DNA of 64,000 nt from Burkholderia mayonis (GTDB lineage Bacteria > Pseudomonadota > Gammaproteobacteria > Burkholderiales > Burkholderiaceae), in the NCBI RefSeq assembly GCF_001523745.2, contig NZ_CP013387.1, forward strand, positions 1,922,001 through 1,986,000, read 5' to 3'. Below the pieces are notes generated by a model. That model was not told the DNA's origin, searched no databases, and saw nothing but the letters and a program-made list of their open reading frames with translations. Made by a program: the position numbers and the translations under genes. This document shows positions 56,671-64,000 of this stretch, piece after piece; positions within the stretch are counted from its first letter, which is position 1, and each line of letters starts with the position of its first letter.

Positions 56671-57372
56671 TCGCGCGACCGGATCCTCAACGTTCGAAAG
56701 GCACTCGATCACTTCAAGAAACCTTCGGACGCGATGAGCAGTGACCGATGACGCGCCGGCGATGCAATGTCGCCGGCGCCGTCGATTTTCCAGAACGACA
56801 TCGGAAATCGGCGCTGATCGCATCGGGAAATCATCGCGTGCGCCTCAAAGCACCCGCCCGATGGCCATCGGCCGATTCCAGGGCCGCGCACACGCTCGCC
56901 TCTATCCAATCAGGTGCAGAAGCCTGCAAAGCGGAGCGGATAAGCGAAATGCGGACGACCGCGCATCGCCGGTTCAGGAAATATCCGGCTGAAAAGATAC
57001 CGAGCGATTCCGGCGGTTAATGCGTGGAGCGATTCTCATCAAAGGCAATTTGATTGGCGGCCTTATTTCGTTTCCAAAACCCAAAAACTAGTCAGTTATT
57101 TTATTCACAATAGCCATTCCCCGCCATTCACTCACGCGCCATTCCAGACAAAAAAGTAATACAAATTTCTCGCGACGCCCTGCCACTCCATCTACACTCG
57201 CCAGACCTAAACGAGGCCGCGAAATGCCAGTTTCTTGCCGTATATCAGGACATTAACGTGATGTCTTTTACATGGGCAAGTAATCAATGCCGGTCAAATG
57301 CGATGCCGCGAGTTTGCGATGCATTGCCACCTCGATACAGGCGAGCCAATCCACCATCGTGAACGCGATTAC
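56671..57372. other. Intergenic region, no gene seen
   Basis: About 700 bases, GC-rich to 57,000 and AT-rich after it. No convincing gene. Confidence 0.4.
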
Positions 57373-57812
57373 ATGAAGAAACTTCTGGTCGTCACGTTGC
57401 TTGCCGCTTTGGTTGCCCCCTTGTTTGTGCCAGACAAGAACCCACTGTCTCATCCGCCGCCGTCGACGCGCAGGGCAGCTTGATCAGCCATGAGGAATTC
57501 AGGATGCCGGCGGGTCCGGCGAGAGTACGTTGCACCATCCTCACCACCGATCCCGACAATCCGCAAAAAGCCGTTACGATCGAGCAGGTGCTGATGCGAA
57601 CGGGTCCGGACAAATTGACTTTCGTGCGAGGTGAACAGCCGGCCGATGCAACTCTCTACAGGCAGAGACTGTGTAAGAAAATGGGAGCGGTCCCCAGGAT
57701 TGAAATGGCTCGAAGAAATCAGGCAGGTCACACGCATGCTCACTCAAACGTTAGTTCCCCGAGCCGAATCCTCGCTTCGCGCGTCTCGGCCCCGCACGAT
57801 CTGATCCAGTAA
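57373..57812 (+). pseudogene. Small secreted protein, frameshifted at a C run
   Basis: Starts with a signal peptide (MKKLLVVTLLAALVAP). At the run of five C (57416-57420) the frame is lost; with six C it would continue as VCARQEPTVSSAAVDAQGSL, then MPAGPARVRCTILTTDPDNP and TIEQVLMRTGPDKLTFV, giving about 147 aa. The downstream part has gene-like composition, so the frameshift is recent, a sequence error, or a slippage switch. Function unknown. Confidence 0.6.
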
Positions 57813-58480
57813 GCTGTCTTGAACGGTGCAACGCGCGGTGACGCCACAGCCCCGATCCTCATCCCACACTGCCCACAATTCGCTCAGGCCGGCGTTCGCA
57901 GATTCCATTCGCATTTCTACGCCCCAATGCAAGCCTGCGGGCTTTCACCTTACGGACTTCGCTTTCTATTGGCGTATCTATCACCACTGGGACGGATTTT
58001 TCACTTAATCAGCATCAGTCATCAAGACACGATCAAAAAAATCGAAGACACATCGATCGGCCTCTTATTAATTTAACTCTTACTTATCTGACAACGTTAA
58101 AATTCGACGCCATGCCGTCCCCATAAAAACTACCACATTGATTTCAGAATTCGCTCTCGATCAAATTGCACACTTGCCAAACATGACCTTTCAACCTATG
58201 CTGAATTTTTGCCATTTCCGCACATCGAATATGAAAATCAATTAATTTAGCGATTAAATAGTTAAATTCAATTCAAGCTTCATTCTGCGCGTGATTTTTT
58301 AACAAACCAATCACACAAATACAACACCCGCTCGACCAAGCTTATTAAAAAGATGATCGCCGACACCAGACATCATCAGTCGAGCTCGCGCAATATGCGT
58401 GTCGGATTGGGTGTGAGGTCAGCCATAGCATGGCTCGGCCAATACAAGAGATCCGCACTATCACAAAGAAGGAACTGAAA
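57813..58480. other. AT-rich intergenic region upstream of the avidin gene
   Basis: About 670 bases, among the most AT-rich of the window. No gene with convincing content on either strand. Confidence 0.45.
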
Positions 58481-58939
58481 ATGAAAAAGATGCTCGCATC
58501 GCTCGCTATGCTGGGGATTCTCGCGTCACCCGCGTGGGCTGACACTCCACCGAATTGCCAGAACCCATCCGGCTCATGGCTCAATGAATTGGGCTCGACC
58601 ATGAAGATCACTTCCATCAATGGGACTGGAGCCATTACCGGCACGTACGTTTCCCCCTCTGGAACAACCGGACAGACTTTTTCGCTTTCTGGCTGGTTCT
58701 ATGCAGCGCCACCTACGAATAACGGCCTAGATCAAGTGACATTGGTCACGTTTTCCGTAAATTGGAACAATGCCGCGGCCCGCTACAACAGCATTACGAC
58801 GTGGTCGGGGCTTTGCCGAGTAACGAACAACGTGCCGACGATCACAGCGCTTTACTACTACTCAAATGCTTTCGCCCAATATTCGTGGAAGCACATCAAT
58901 GTGGGGCAGGATATTTTCCAGCCAATTGGCTCGCAATAA
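58481..58939 (+). CDS. Secreted avidin-family biotin-binding protein (burkavidin-like)
   Basis: 152 aa with signal peptide (MKKMLASLAMLGILASPAWA). Aligns by eye with streptavidin: NELGST (N23, S27 equivalents), GTYVS (Y43, S45), VNWNN (W79), NSITTWSG (S88, T90, W92), YSWKH (W120, the inter-subunit Trp) and VGQDIF (D128). The position of W108 is Tyr or Leu (ITALYYY). Two Cys (CQNPSG near the N-terminus and GLC) may form a disulfide. Avidins bind biotin tightly as tetramers or dimers and can starve competitors of the vitamin. AAGGA before the ATG. Confidence 0.92.
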   Translation: MKKMLASLAMLGILASPAWADTPPNCQNPSGSWLNELGSTMKITSINGTGAITGTYVSPSGTTGQTFSLSGWFYAAPPTNNGLDQVTLVTFSVNWNNAAARYNSITTWSGLCRVTNNVPTITALYYYSNAFAQYSWKHINVGQDIFQPIGSQ

Positions 58940-58991
58940 GGGAACGCCATCCGATAGTTTCGTGAACTTGCTTGCGTACCAGCATCTGGAC

Positions 58992-59034
58992 CTAAAAAGA
59001 AAACGCCCCGCTACCGAAAAATCGGCGCGGGGCG
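58992..59034 (-). terminator. Terminator of brnTA (minus strand)
   Basis: Stem CGCCCCGC/GCGGGGCG (59004-59011 with 59027-59034), inner CCGA/TCGG with AAAA loop, followed on the minus strand by TTTTCTTTTT. Placed between the convergent brnA and avidin genes. A second hairpin (AAGCCC...GGGCTT, 59054-59082) lies just before it. Confidence 0.8.
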
Positions 59035-59172
59035 CAGGCTGAACTGCATAAGTAAGCCCCGAGGCTTTCGCACTCAGGGCTTCGTTTGGGCGCACCCTGC
59101 GCCCGATGTCATCAATATAGAGAAACACGATGCGGTTTACAACCCCTTTTCAATTACGTCATCGAATGAGGA

Positions 59173-59457
59173 CTACGCCGGCTGATGTTCCTTCAACCAT
59201 TCACGCAGCGCGTCGTTCATGCGCGTCTGCCAACCTTCGCCTGTCGCCTTGAAGGCGTCGACGATGTCGATGTCGTAGCGCACGGTCAATTGCATCTTTG
59301 GAGCCTCAAGCGGCGGACGGCCGCGCTTATCTCGACGCGCCATCTTCGCAAAGTCCTCTGCCGGCACTTCGAACGTGTCGGAGTCGGCCGCGATGCCGCG
59401 GTTGATTGCCGCATCTTCGCCGTCCGTCGGCATGACGATCTTACGGTTGCTCGACAT
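59173..59457 (-). CDS. brnA: BrnA-family antitoxin
   Basis: 94 aa. Contains RGRPPLEAPKMQLTVRYDIDIV and the ribbon-helix-helix-like C-terminus (GWQTRMNDALREWLKEH) typical of BrnA. Neutralises BrnT and binds the operon's promoter. Start overlaps the end of brnT by 17 bases. Confidence 0.9.
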   Translation of the reverse strand: MSSNRKIVMPTDGEDAAINRGIAADSDTFEVPAEDFAKMARRDKRGRPPLEAPKMQLTVRYDIDIVDAFKATGEGWQTRMNDALREWLKEHQPA

Positions 59458-59710
59458 AGCTCTTGGCCTCCCACTTGTTCGCCTTGCGAATGCTGATGAT
59501 GTGCATTGAGTCGCGACGCTGCTTGAACATCATGCAGTAAAAGCGATCGCCGATCACACCGAACCCGACCTCGCGAACTTCATCGTAGTCGCGTCGGGCA
59601 TCCACGTAGGACAACACATCCGCCCAATCCAGCTGCGCCGCAAACGCCAACGAAACCCCATGCTTGGCAACGTTCGTTTCGTTCTTGGCCGGGTCGAAAG
59701 CGATATCCAT
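59441..59710 (-). CDS. brnT: BrnT-family ribonuclease toxin
   Basis: 89 aa, the usual BrnT size. N-terminal FDPAKNETNVAKHGVSL (catalytic Lys/His region of the BrnT fold) and C-terminal MHIISIRKANKWEAKSY match the family. Ribonuclease that halts translation until bound by BrnA. Gene order toxin then antitoxin, transcribed leftward, ending at the terminator near 59.0 kb. Confidence 0.9.
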   Translation of the reverse strand: MDIAFDPAKNETNVAKHGVSLAFAAQLDWADVLSYVDARRDYDEVREVGFGVIGDRFYCMMFKQRRDSMHIISIRKANKWEAKSYVEQP

Positions 59711-59838
59711 TTGAATTAGTGTAGTTACGATAATCATCGAATGCAGGGGTTTTTGTAACCACACTATTTCGGAACACTTCAGCAATCCGCGGCGCTTTAG
59801 CGGCCCAAGAATCAAGCACTTCGCCTGCTGGCATACGG

Positions 59839-60252
59839 GTGCGCAAGACGTGGCAGCACTCAAACTTCCCGCTCGGGCCATACGAGCCAGATTGCGAGAT
59901 CTTCCATCGCGCCGACTACTTCGATGATCCGCATGAGCCGGACGGCGAGAAGTCGCCGGAAGGAAAGTACTGGACATCGCGGCCGTCGATCCACATGCCG
60001 CGCGCAACGTCCCGCATCACGCTCGCAGTCACAAGCGTGCGCGTCGAGCGGCTGCGGGACATCACCGAGAACGACGCAGAGGCGGAGGGGATGTTTGCAA
60101 GCGCCTACGAGTACGGCAACGGCGAGGGCACCGAAAGCGCGCGCAAGTCGTTCCCATGCCTCTGGAATAGCCTCAACGCCTCGCGCGGCTTCGAATGGAA
60201 TGCGAATCCGTGGGTCTGGGTCGTCGAGTTCGCAAAGTTGTTCGGATACTAA
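59839..60252 (+). pseudogene. Prophage-type protein, N-terminally truncated
   Basis: From VRKTWQHSNFPLGPYEPDCE to WNANPWVWVVEFAKLF, the sequence resembles the C-terminal two-thirds of a phage-encoded hypothetical protein (pattern WVRETW...YWTSRPSIHMPRATSRITL...DITENDAEAEG...NPWVWVVEF). The usual ~60-residue N-terminus is missing and the only start is a GTG without ribosome binding site. Left boundary of the truncation is near 59835. Confidence 0.6.
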
Positions 60253-60578
60253 AGATCCCCTTCATCGATCTGGATCACGAAGGGTTCAGGGACATCGACT
60301 GGGCCAAGCGGATCGTACTGCACCATGCGCACCGCGACGATCTCGCGTATGCGTTTCTCGATTCTGGTCTGCTCGATCACATCGCTGGTTTCATGGCGAT
60401 TGATCGCGCCGACATCGATCACGATCACCATCGGCGTATTGCGACGCAGCGAATCGTCTCGATCTGCGACCTGCCATCTGACGATGACATGGTTACTCCG
60501 ATTCCCTTCCAGAAACTCTACGTCTGATGGAAAATCGTCATGCAGTATGAAATCCAACCATTCGGACTCGCGAGACAT
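60249..60578 (-). CDS. Small protein of unknown function (DUF3022-like)
   Basis: 109 aa, GGAGG 5 bases before the ATG. No signal peptide. Segments LDFILHDDFPSDVEFLEGNR and VIVRWQVADRDDS suggest a small alpha/beta fold. Resembles small Burkholderia proteins grouped as DUF3022, but this is from memory. Overlaps the end of the phage-type fragment on the opposite strand by a few bases. Confidence 0.6.
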   Translation of the reverse strand: MSRESEWLDFILHDDFPSDVEFLEGNRSNHVIVRWQVADRDDSLRRNTPMVIVIDVGAINRHETSDVIEQTRIEKRIREIVAVRMVQYDPLGPVDVPEPFVIQIDEGDL

Positions 60579-60712
60579 ATCGGCCTCCGTTGTGGATCTT
60601 TATGCTAGCAGTTATATAGCTCTTGCCTGCTGGGCGAAGAAGCCTCGTGTAACATGGCTTCCGCGTAGTTTCACCTTTCGACGTATCGATACATCAAAAT
60701 ATATCGTTCCCC

Positions 60713-60934
60713 TCAAGCGCTGGTCAGCTCCCAAGGAGCACTTGCAGGAGCACTTGCGGAAGCAATAACGCTCTCCGAAATAGCGCCAGCGAACGTATAA
60801 ATCTTACCTTCAATTGTGCGAGACAGTTCGAGCTGGGACGCGCCATTCTCTCGCGTGTAAAACCGATCGAGGGCGATACAGCCCGAAAACAATACTGGCA
60901 CGCCCAACGCGGACAAGTAAACGCATGACGACAT
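60713..60934 (-). CDS. Small lipoprotein
   Basis: 73 aa. Lipoprotein signal with lipobox FSGC (MSSCVYLSALGVPVLFSGC), then a short polar region (ALDRFYTRENGASQLELSRT). GGAGACGCATC precedes the ATG. No family recognised. May belong to phage-derived or accessory content like its neighbours. Confidence 0.6.
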   Translation of the reverse strand: MSSCVYLSALGVPVLFSGCIALDRFYTRENGASQLELSRTIEGKIYTFAGAISESVIASASAPASAPWELTSA

Positions 60935-60987
60935 GATGCGTCTCCGTTGGCTTTTGACTGTTTGGAACAGGCACTGATGGGGATCAA

Positions 60988-61185
60988 TCAAATAAATATA
61001 GCAAAGCGAAGTATCTTCGAATCACAAGGGCGCATTATCGACATGCCGACGTGCCTCGTCGCGCCGATATCCTTGACGCCCCATATCGGAACATCAGCCG
61101 CATCGACAAAGATTGCAACGTTATCCAGCGCTTCCGTCTCGGTCATAAAACTGACGTCTACGACCTCGATTCCCTCTACCGACAC
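60988..61185 (-). CDS. Possible small protein, weak
   Basis: 65 codons with balanced, gene-like composition (VEGIEVVDVSFMTETEAL, NVAIFVDAADVPIWG), GTG start, but no recognised family and a poor ribosome binding site. Could be a fragment of a larger phage gene. Confidence 0.3.
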   Translation of the reverse strand: MSVEGIEVVDVSFMTETEALDNVAIFVDAADVPIWGVKDIGATRHVGMSIMRPCDSKILRFAIFI

Positions 61186-61239
61186 CTCGCATCATGCCAA
61201 TCGAAACCATCACAAAAAATCGGCGTCGGCGACTTCCGT

Positions 61240-61612
61240 CGGAATGGTGATCCCCCAGGCCAGCGACGAGCGTCACGTGTACAAAGGCCGTCGAGAAATG
61301 CTGGAGATCGCGCGTGCGTGCCCAAATCGGCAGGCTCGCGCAGCCATTCGGGCGGCCTTCTACTCGGGGATGCGATTCAACGAGATCCTGCGGGCGAAGC
61401 CAACCAAGAATGGATTTTCGCTGGGGACGAAAAAAATGGGCGACCGAGAATCGTTCCGATCCATTCCCGTATCGCGGTCACTGCGCGCCGAGTGATGTTC
61501 ACGATCGCTCCGTGGAAATCCAAACGGTACGCCCATCTGGTGACCGACAAACTCGCCGACGCGGTGAAAAAGATCGGCGCAACAAGGATCGGGCAGAAAA
61601 ACCCCCATCGTA
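61240..61612 (+). pseudogene. Phage integrase (tyrosine recombinase) C-terminal remnant
   Basis: First frame gives YKGRREMLEIARACPNRQAR then AAIRAAFYSGMRFNEIL with the catalytic-Arg-type region (A-YSGMR--EI) of tyrosine recombinases. A frame change near 61420 leads to DEKNGRPRIVPIH, and a deletion then joins KSKRYAHLVTDKLADAVKKIG, the usual C-terminal tail with the Tyr-containing region. The His-x-x-Arg box is missing, so it is inactive. Confidence 0.75.
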
Positions 61613-61769
61613 GGGCGAATAATCGCCGAATGGGGTTCATCCAATCTGCCGCAAAGCCTTGTGGCGGAAGGCAGCAGACTCCTGAAACGGCCGCGGCAGC
61701 GTTGCTAGGTAAGGATTTCGCTGTCGCCGCGAGCAGCTACCCACAACCCTACCCACAATTGCATCAGCC

Positions 61770-62306
61770 CTACTCTTTCGATACTGACTCGGCCGCCATC
61801 TCGTCGGCCGGATAGAACTGCAGCATCGTGCGCGCGGCGTCGACGTTCTTCGCGTGCAGCCACTCGTCATAGTCGGCTGGCCGCAAGATTACAACTGACC
61901 GCTTCTCATCGCCTGGGTGGTGCATGTGTTTCATCAAAGGATGCTCGTCGGCGTTCACCGTCGGCATTGCCATTGCTAGGGTTTCATCGCCGTCCGCCCC
62001 TTTCCACGCCCGCCATATACCTGCAACGCAAAGCGGCCGCCAGTTCTCGAGACCTATGCGATAACGCACGTGCTTGCTGGTCTCCCAGTTCGGCTCATAG
62101 ATCCATCGTGCCAGGATCAGGCTGCGCTGGCCAGCGCACCACGCCGCACGGTATGCCGGCTTCTCACCCACTGTCTCGGCGCGCGCGTTGACCGTCAGAT
62201 ACTTCTTTCCCGGCGGCTGGTGCGCCTTCGGGATCACGGCCGCTGCACCATCGCCGGCCGCGCGCACGATCGGTGCCGCACAATCTGGCCAGATCTCGGG
62301 TTGCAT
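61770..62306 (-). CDS. SRAP (YedK/HMCES) family protein lacking the catalytic Cys2
   Basis: 178 aa. Matches phage-type SRAP proteins from CAAPIVRAAGDGA onward: the NARAETVGEK motif (conserved Asn/Glu), RWIYEPNWET, FAVAGIW-like LCVAGIWRAW, and NADEHPLMKHMH with the catalytic-type His region. The first ~30 residues, including the invariant Met-Cys that crosslinks abasic DNA, are missing; sequence upstream of the ATG is AT-rich and unrelated. Likely non-functional or altered. The last 30 residues are repeated in the relic at 63.0-63.2 kb. Confidence 0.8.
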   Translation of the reverse strand: MQPEIWPDCAAPIVRAAGDGAAAVIPKAHQPPGKKYLTVNARAETVGEKPAYRAAWCAGQRSLILARWIYEPNWETSKHVRYRIGLENWRPLCVAGIWRAWKGADGDETLAMAMPTVNADEHPLMKHMHHPGDEKRSVVILRPADYDEWLHAKNVDAARTMLQFYPADEMAAESVSKE

Positions 62307-62508
62307 ACTCTCATATTTTTATAAGCACACCATCAACCCAAAATGAATTATTAAAATATCAGACCCTCAAATTAAAATACACTCACACTTGACAGCTACC
62401 ATTATTCATAGGTTGAATTAAAAAATTAAAATCATACAATATTCAACGATTCCCTTCATCTTGAGCGAACGGGATCGCATTTCCACCAATAACCAATAGG
62501 AAATAATC

Positions 62509-62916
62509 ATGCTTTTGGATAATTTTGCAAAAGAATATGCTTTTGTTTCAAAAATCAATGTCTCCAATCTCGACGCAAGCGCCAATTGGTATCAAAAAAA
62601 TCTTGGCCTGGTCCCGGATAGTCGTTACGACGCTCGATCATGGAGACAATTTAATCTCCCCGATCTCAAGCGAGTTGCTATCGGACTCAATTTAGACAGT
62701 TCAAAGGTCGGAACGGGCGGCGCCGTGCTTACGTTCGTGGTCAATGACATTGATGGCGCGCGCCAACAGCTCATTGAGAACAAGGTTCCCGTCGACAACA
62801 TAAGCGATGTAGGCGACGGCGTGAAACTGTGTTTCTTCAAAGATCCGGACGGAAATTTACTGGGTCTTCGCCAGAACCCTGCCTCTCAACCGCGCGCGGA
62901 AAAGATTGGTTATTAA
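62509..62916 (+). CDS. VOC-superfamily (glyoxalase/bleomycin-resistance-like) protein
   Basis: 135 aa. Single VOC unit pair: FVSKINVSNLDASANWYQKN at the start, TFVVNDIDGARQQL in the middle and KLCFFKDPDGNLLGL at the end, the classical betaalphabetabetabeta pattern with a metal-ligand Glu/His set incomplete. AGGAAAT before the ATG. Markedly AT-richer than the chromosome, so probably acquired. Substrate unknown. Confidence 0.85.
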   Translation: MLLDNFAKEYAFVSKINVSNLDASANWYQKNLGLVPDSRYDARSWRQFNLPDLKRVAIGLNLDSSKVGTGGAVLTFVVNDIDGARQQLIENKVPVDNISDVGDGVKLCFFKDPDGNLLGLRQNPASQPRAEKIGY

Positions 62917-63042
62917 CCGGCACTCCGTTTTAGTGCATTAACGCACAAACCAATTCAACTCATACCAACAATCCTCTAAACGCATAACAGCGGCGGCACG
63001 CTCGGATGTGCCGCCACACCGACTTGATTTCTTCGCGCCGGT

Positions 63043-63320
63043 TCACATGGGCGCAGAGTCAGCCACCATCGCATCGGCCGCGTAGAGCTGCAGCATCGCT
63101 TGTGCGGCTTCGATTTTCTTCGTATGCAGCCATTCATCGTAATCGGCCGGCCGCAGAATGACGACGGAACGTTTCTCATCGCCCAAGCGGTGCATGTGCT
63201 GCATGATTGGATGACCAACGACGACGTTCGTCGTGTCGCCCATGCACTTCGTCGGGATGCCGACCGGGTCGAGATAGCCGACCAGCTTCGTCCATTCGAA
63301 CTTCGGGACGATGGAAATCG
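63043..63320 (-). pseudogene. Chimeric relic: phage lysozyme (GH24) N-part joined to SRAP C-part
   Basis: Reading leftward: ISIVPKFEWTKLVGYLDPVGIP then TKCMGDTTNVVVG, a GH24 endolysin segment (catalytic Glu would be in FEG, here FEW), followed without break from about 63213 by HPIMQHMHRLGDEKRSVVIL then RPADYDEWLH, the C-terminal piece of an SRAP protein. Both partners are fragments. The lysozyme side is cut by the group II intron tail at 63317. Confidence 0.75.
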
Positions 63321-63393
63321 GGATAGGGGCGGCCAGTGACCTAGCCGATCCCCTCCCACACCACCCGGCATGCGGGTCCGCACCGGGCGGTTC
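63317..63393 (-). mobile_element. Group II intron 3' end (domains V-VI) remnant
   Basis: On the minus strand the sequence GAACCGCCCGGTGCGG-ACC-CGCATGCCGGGTGGTG forms the domain V hairpin, followed by a domain VI-like stem and the 3' end CCGCCCCTATCCCGAT that directly precedes the lysozyme coding sequence. Matches the usual 3' terminus of bacterial group II introns; the remainder (RT gene, domains I-IV) is missing. Confidence 0.7.
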
Positions 63394-63977
63394 TACGAAT
63401 TCGGCGTTGCCGTGTCGGCCGGTCGACATAGCCTCCGAGAAGCTGAACAGGCGCTCACGCAACTGGCCGACACGCTGCCGGCTATGGTGATCGATACCCT
63501 GCGCGAGCAATTGCATCGCATCGGCATGCTCACGAAGGACATCGCCGAAATCGAACGCAGATTGACTGTTTGGCAGCGACAAAACGAAGCGGCCACGCGC
63601 CTCATAGCCATCCCCGGCGTCGGCCTGCTTAGCGCCACCGCCGCCGTGGCCACAATCGGCGATGCCTGCATGTTTCGCTCTGGGCGCGAATTTGCGGCAT
63701 TCCTGGGTCTGGTGCCGCGACAAAGCGGCACGGGTGGCCGAGTAAAACTGCTTGGCATGAGCGCGGCGACATCTACATGCGTACTTTGCTGATTCACGGT
63801 GCGCGCGCCGTGCTCGCACGCGCTAAGCATTTGAGCGAAGCGCTGCAACGACTGCTCGCGCGACGACCGTTCAACGTGGTGGTCGTCGCTCTGGCGAACA
63901 AAATCGCGCGCACGATCTGGGCGCTTCTTGCTCACGATCGGACGTACGAAACCAGCGACGCGGCGCGAGCTGCGTAA
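63394..63977 (+). mobile_element. IS110-family transposase, 5'-truncated and frameshifted
   Basis: Retains the C-terminal half: EAEQALTQLADTLPAMVIDT, helical DIAEIERRLTVWQRQ, then the helix-hairpin-helix IPGVGLLSATAAVATIGDA and FAAFLGLVPRQSGTGGR with the serine motif region (RVKLLGMS). A ~4-base deletion near 63763 shifts the frame; the end (MRTLLIHGARAVL to SDAARAA, stop 63975-63977) is in a second frame. The N-terminal DEDD domain is missing, cut at the intron remnant. Confidence 0.85.
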
Positions 63978-64000
63978 TTGTTCAACTCACTATAGGGAAT

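Noticed and set aside
57744..57932. Possible fragment of a small Burkholderia protein on the minus strand
   Set aside because: Some gene-like words (VEMRMESANAG, AVWDEDRGCG) but too short and without clear family match to support.
1..64000. tRNA, rRNA, riboswitch or CRISPR elements
   Set aside because: None recognised by eye; no cloverleaf, conserved rRNA segment or spaced repeat array was found.

Overview
The window is GC-rich over most of its length and looks like a replicon of the Burkholderia pseudomallei/thailandensis group, probably chromosome 2. This is inferred from gene content: a LuxI-type autoinducer synthase, a complete cellulose (bcs) cluster, guanidinobutyrase, a giant trimeric autotransporter with a partner OmpA lipoprotein, and a burkavidin-like avidin. 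The last ~13 kb is AT-richer and full of broken phage and IS genes, as in a decaying genomic island.

Layout. 0-2.5 kb: LuxI-family synthase with a terminator, then an Old-Yellow-Enzyme-type oxidoreductase. 2.7-6.5 kb: taurine/sulfonate uptake tauABC (minus) divergent from the dioxygenase gene tauD (plus), whose start lies just behind a hexanucleotide repeat. 7.0-9.6 kb: integrase scrap, secreted TPR protein, broken amino-acid ABC ATPase. 9.8-25.9 kb: nine genes on the minus strand, transcribed bcsB-Z-C-E-F-Q-A-G-R, nearly all overlapping or within a few bases. They cover synthase and c-di-GMP-responsive PilZ domain (BcsA), periplasmic guide (BcsB), hydrolase (BcsZ), export porin (BcsC), c-di-GMP sensor (BcsE), polar/assembly factors (BcsF, BcsQ, BcsR) and phosphoethanolamine transferase (BcsG). 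26.8-28.7 kb: hipBA toxin-antitoxin with a palindromic operator. 28.7-33.7 kb: HAD pseudogene, small membrane protein, LysR regulator divergent from gbuA, secreted PPC-like protein. 34.2-38.0 kb: HTH regulator divergent from an unrecognised 266-aa protein, a small protein, a pseudogene scar and a patatin lipase. 38.6-43.5 kb: AAHS-type aromatic-acid transporter and self-sufficient CYP116B-like P450, divergent from an IclR regulator, a likely aromatic O-dealkylation/hydroxylation module. 43.6-50.7 kb: OmpA-like lipoprotein and a 2080-aa trimeric autotransporter. 52.2-55.4 kb: AraC-type response regulator overlapping a 7TMR-DISM histidine kinase. 55.4-64 kb: mosaic of IS481 remnant, unknown secreted proteins, avidin, brnTA, small lipoprotein, integrase remnant, two SRAP remnants (one fused to a phage lysozyme fragment that abuts a group II intron tail and an IS110 remnant), and a VOC protein.

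No tRNA, rRNA or CRISPR array was recognised. The points most worth following are a BcsZ whose predicted general-base Asp is Asn and which carries a long N-terminal insert; the divergent HTH/unknown pair at 34.2-35.5 kb; the P450-transporter-IclR module with its repeated operator; and the nested lysozyme/SRAP/intron/IS110 junction at 63.0-64.0 kb. All functions are read from sequence by eye; no database search was run.
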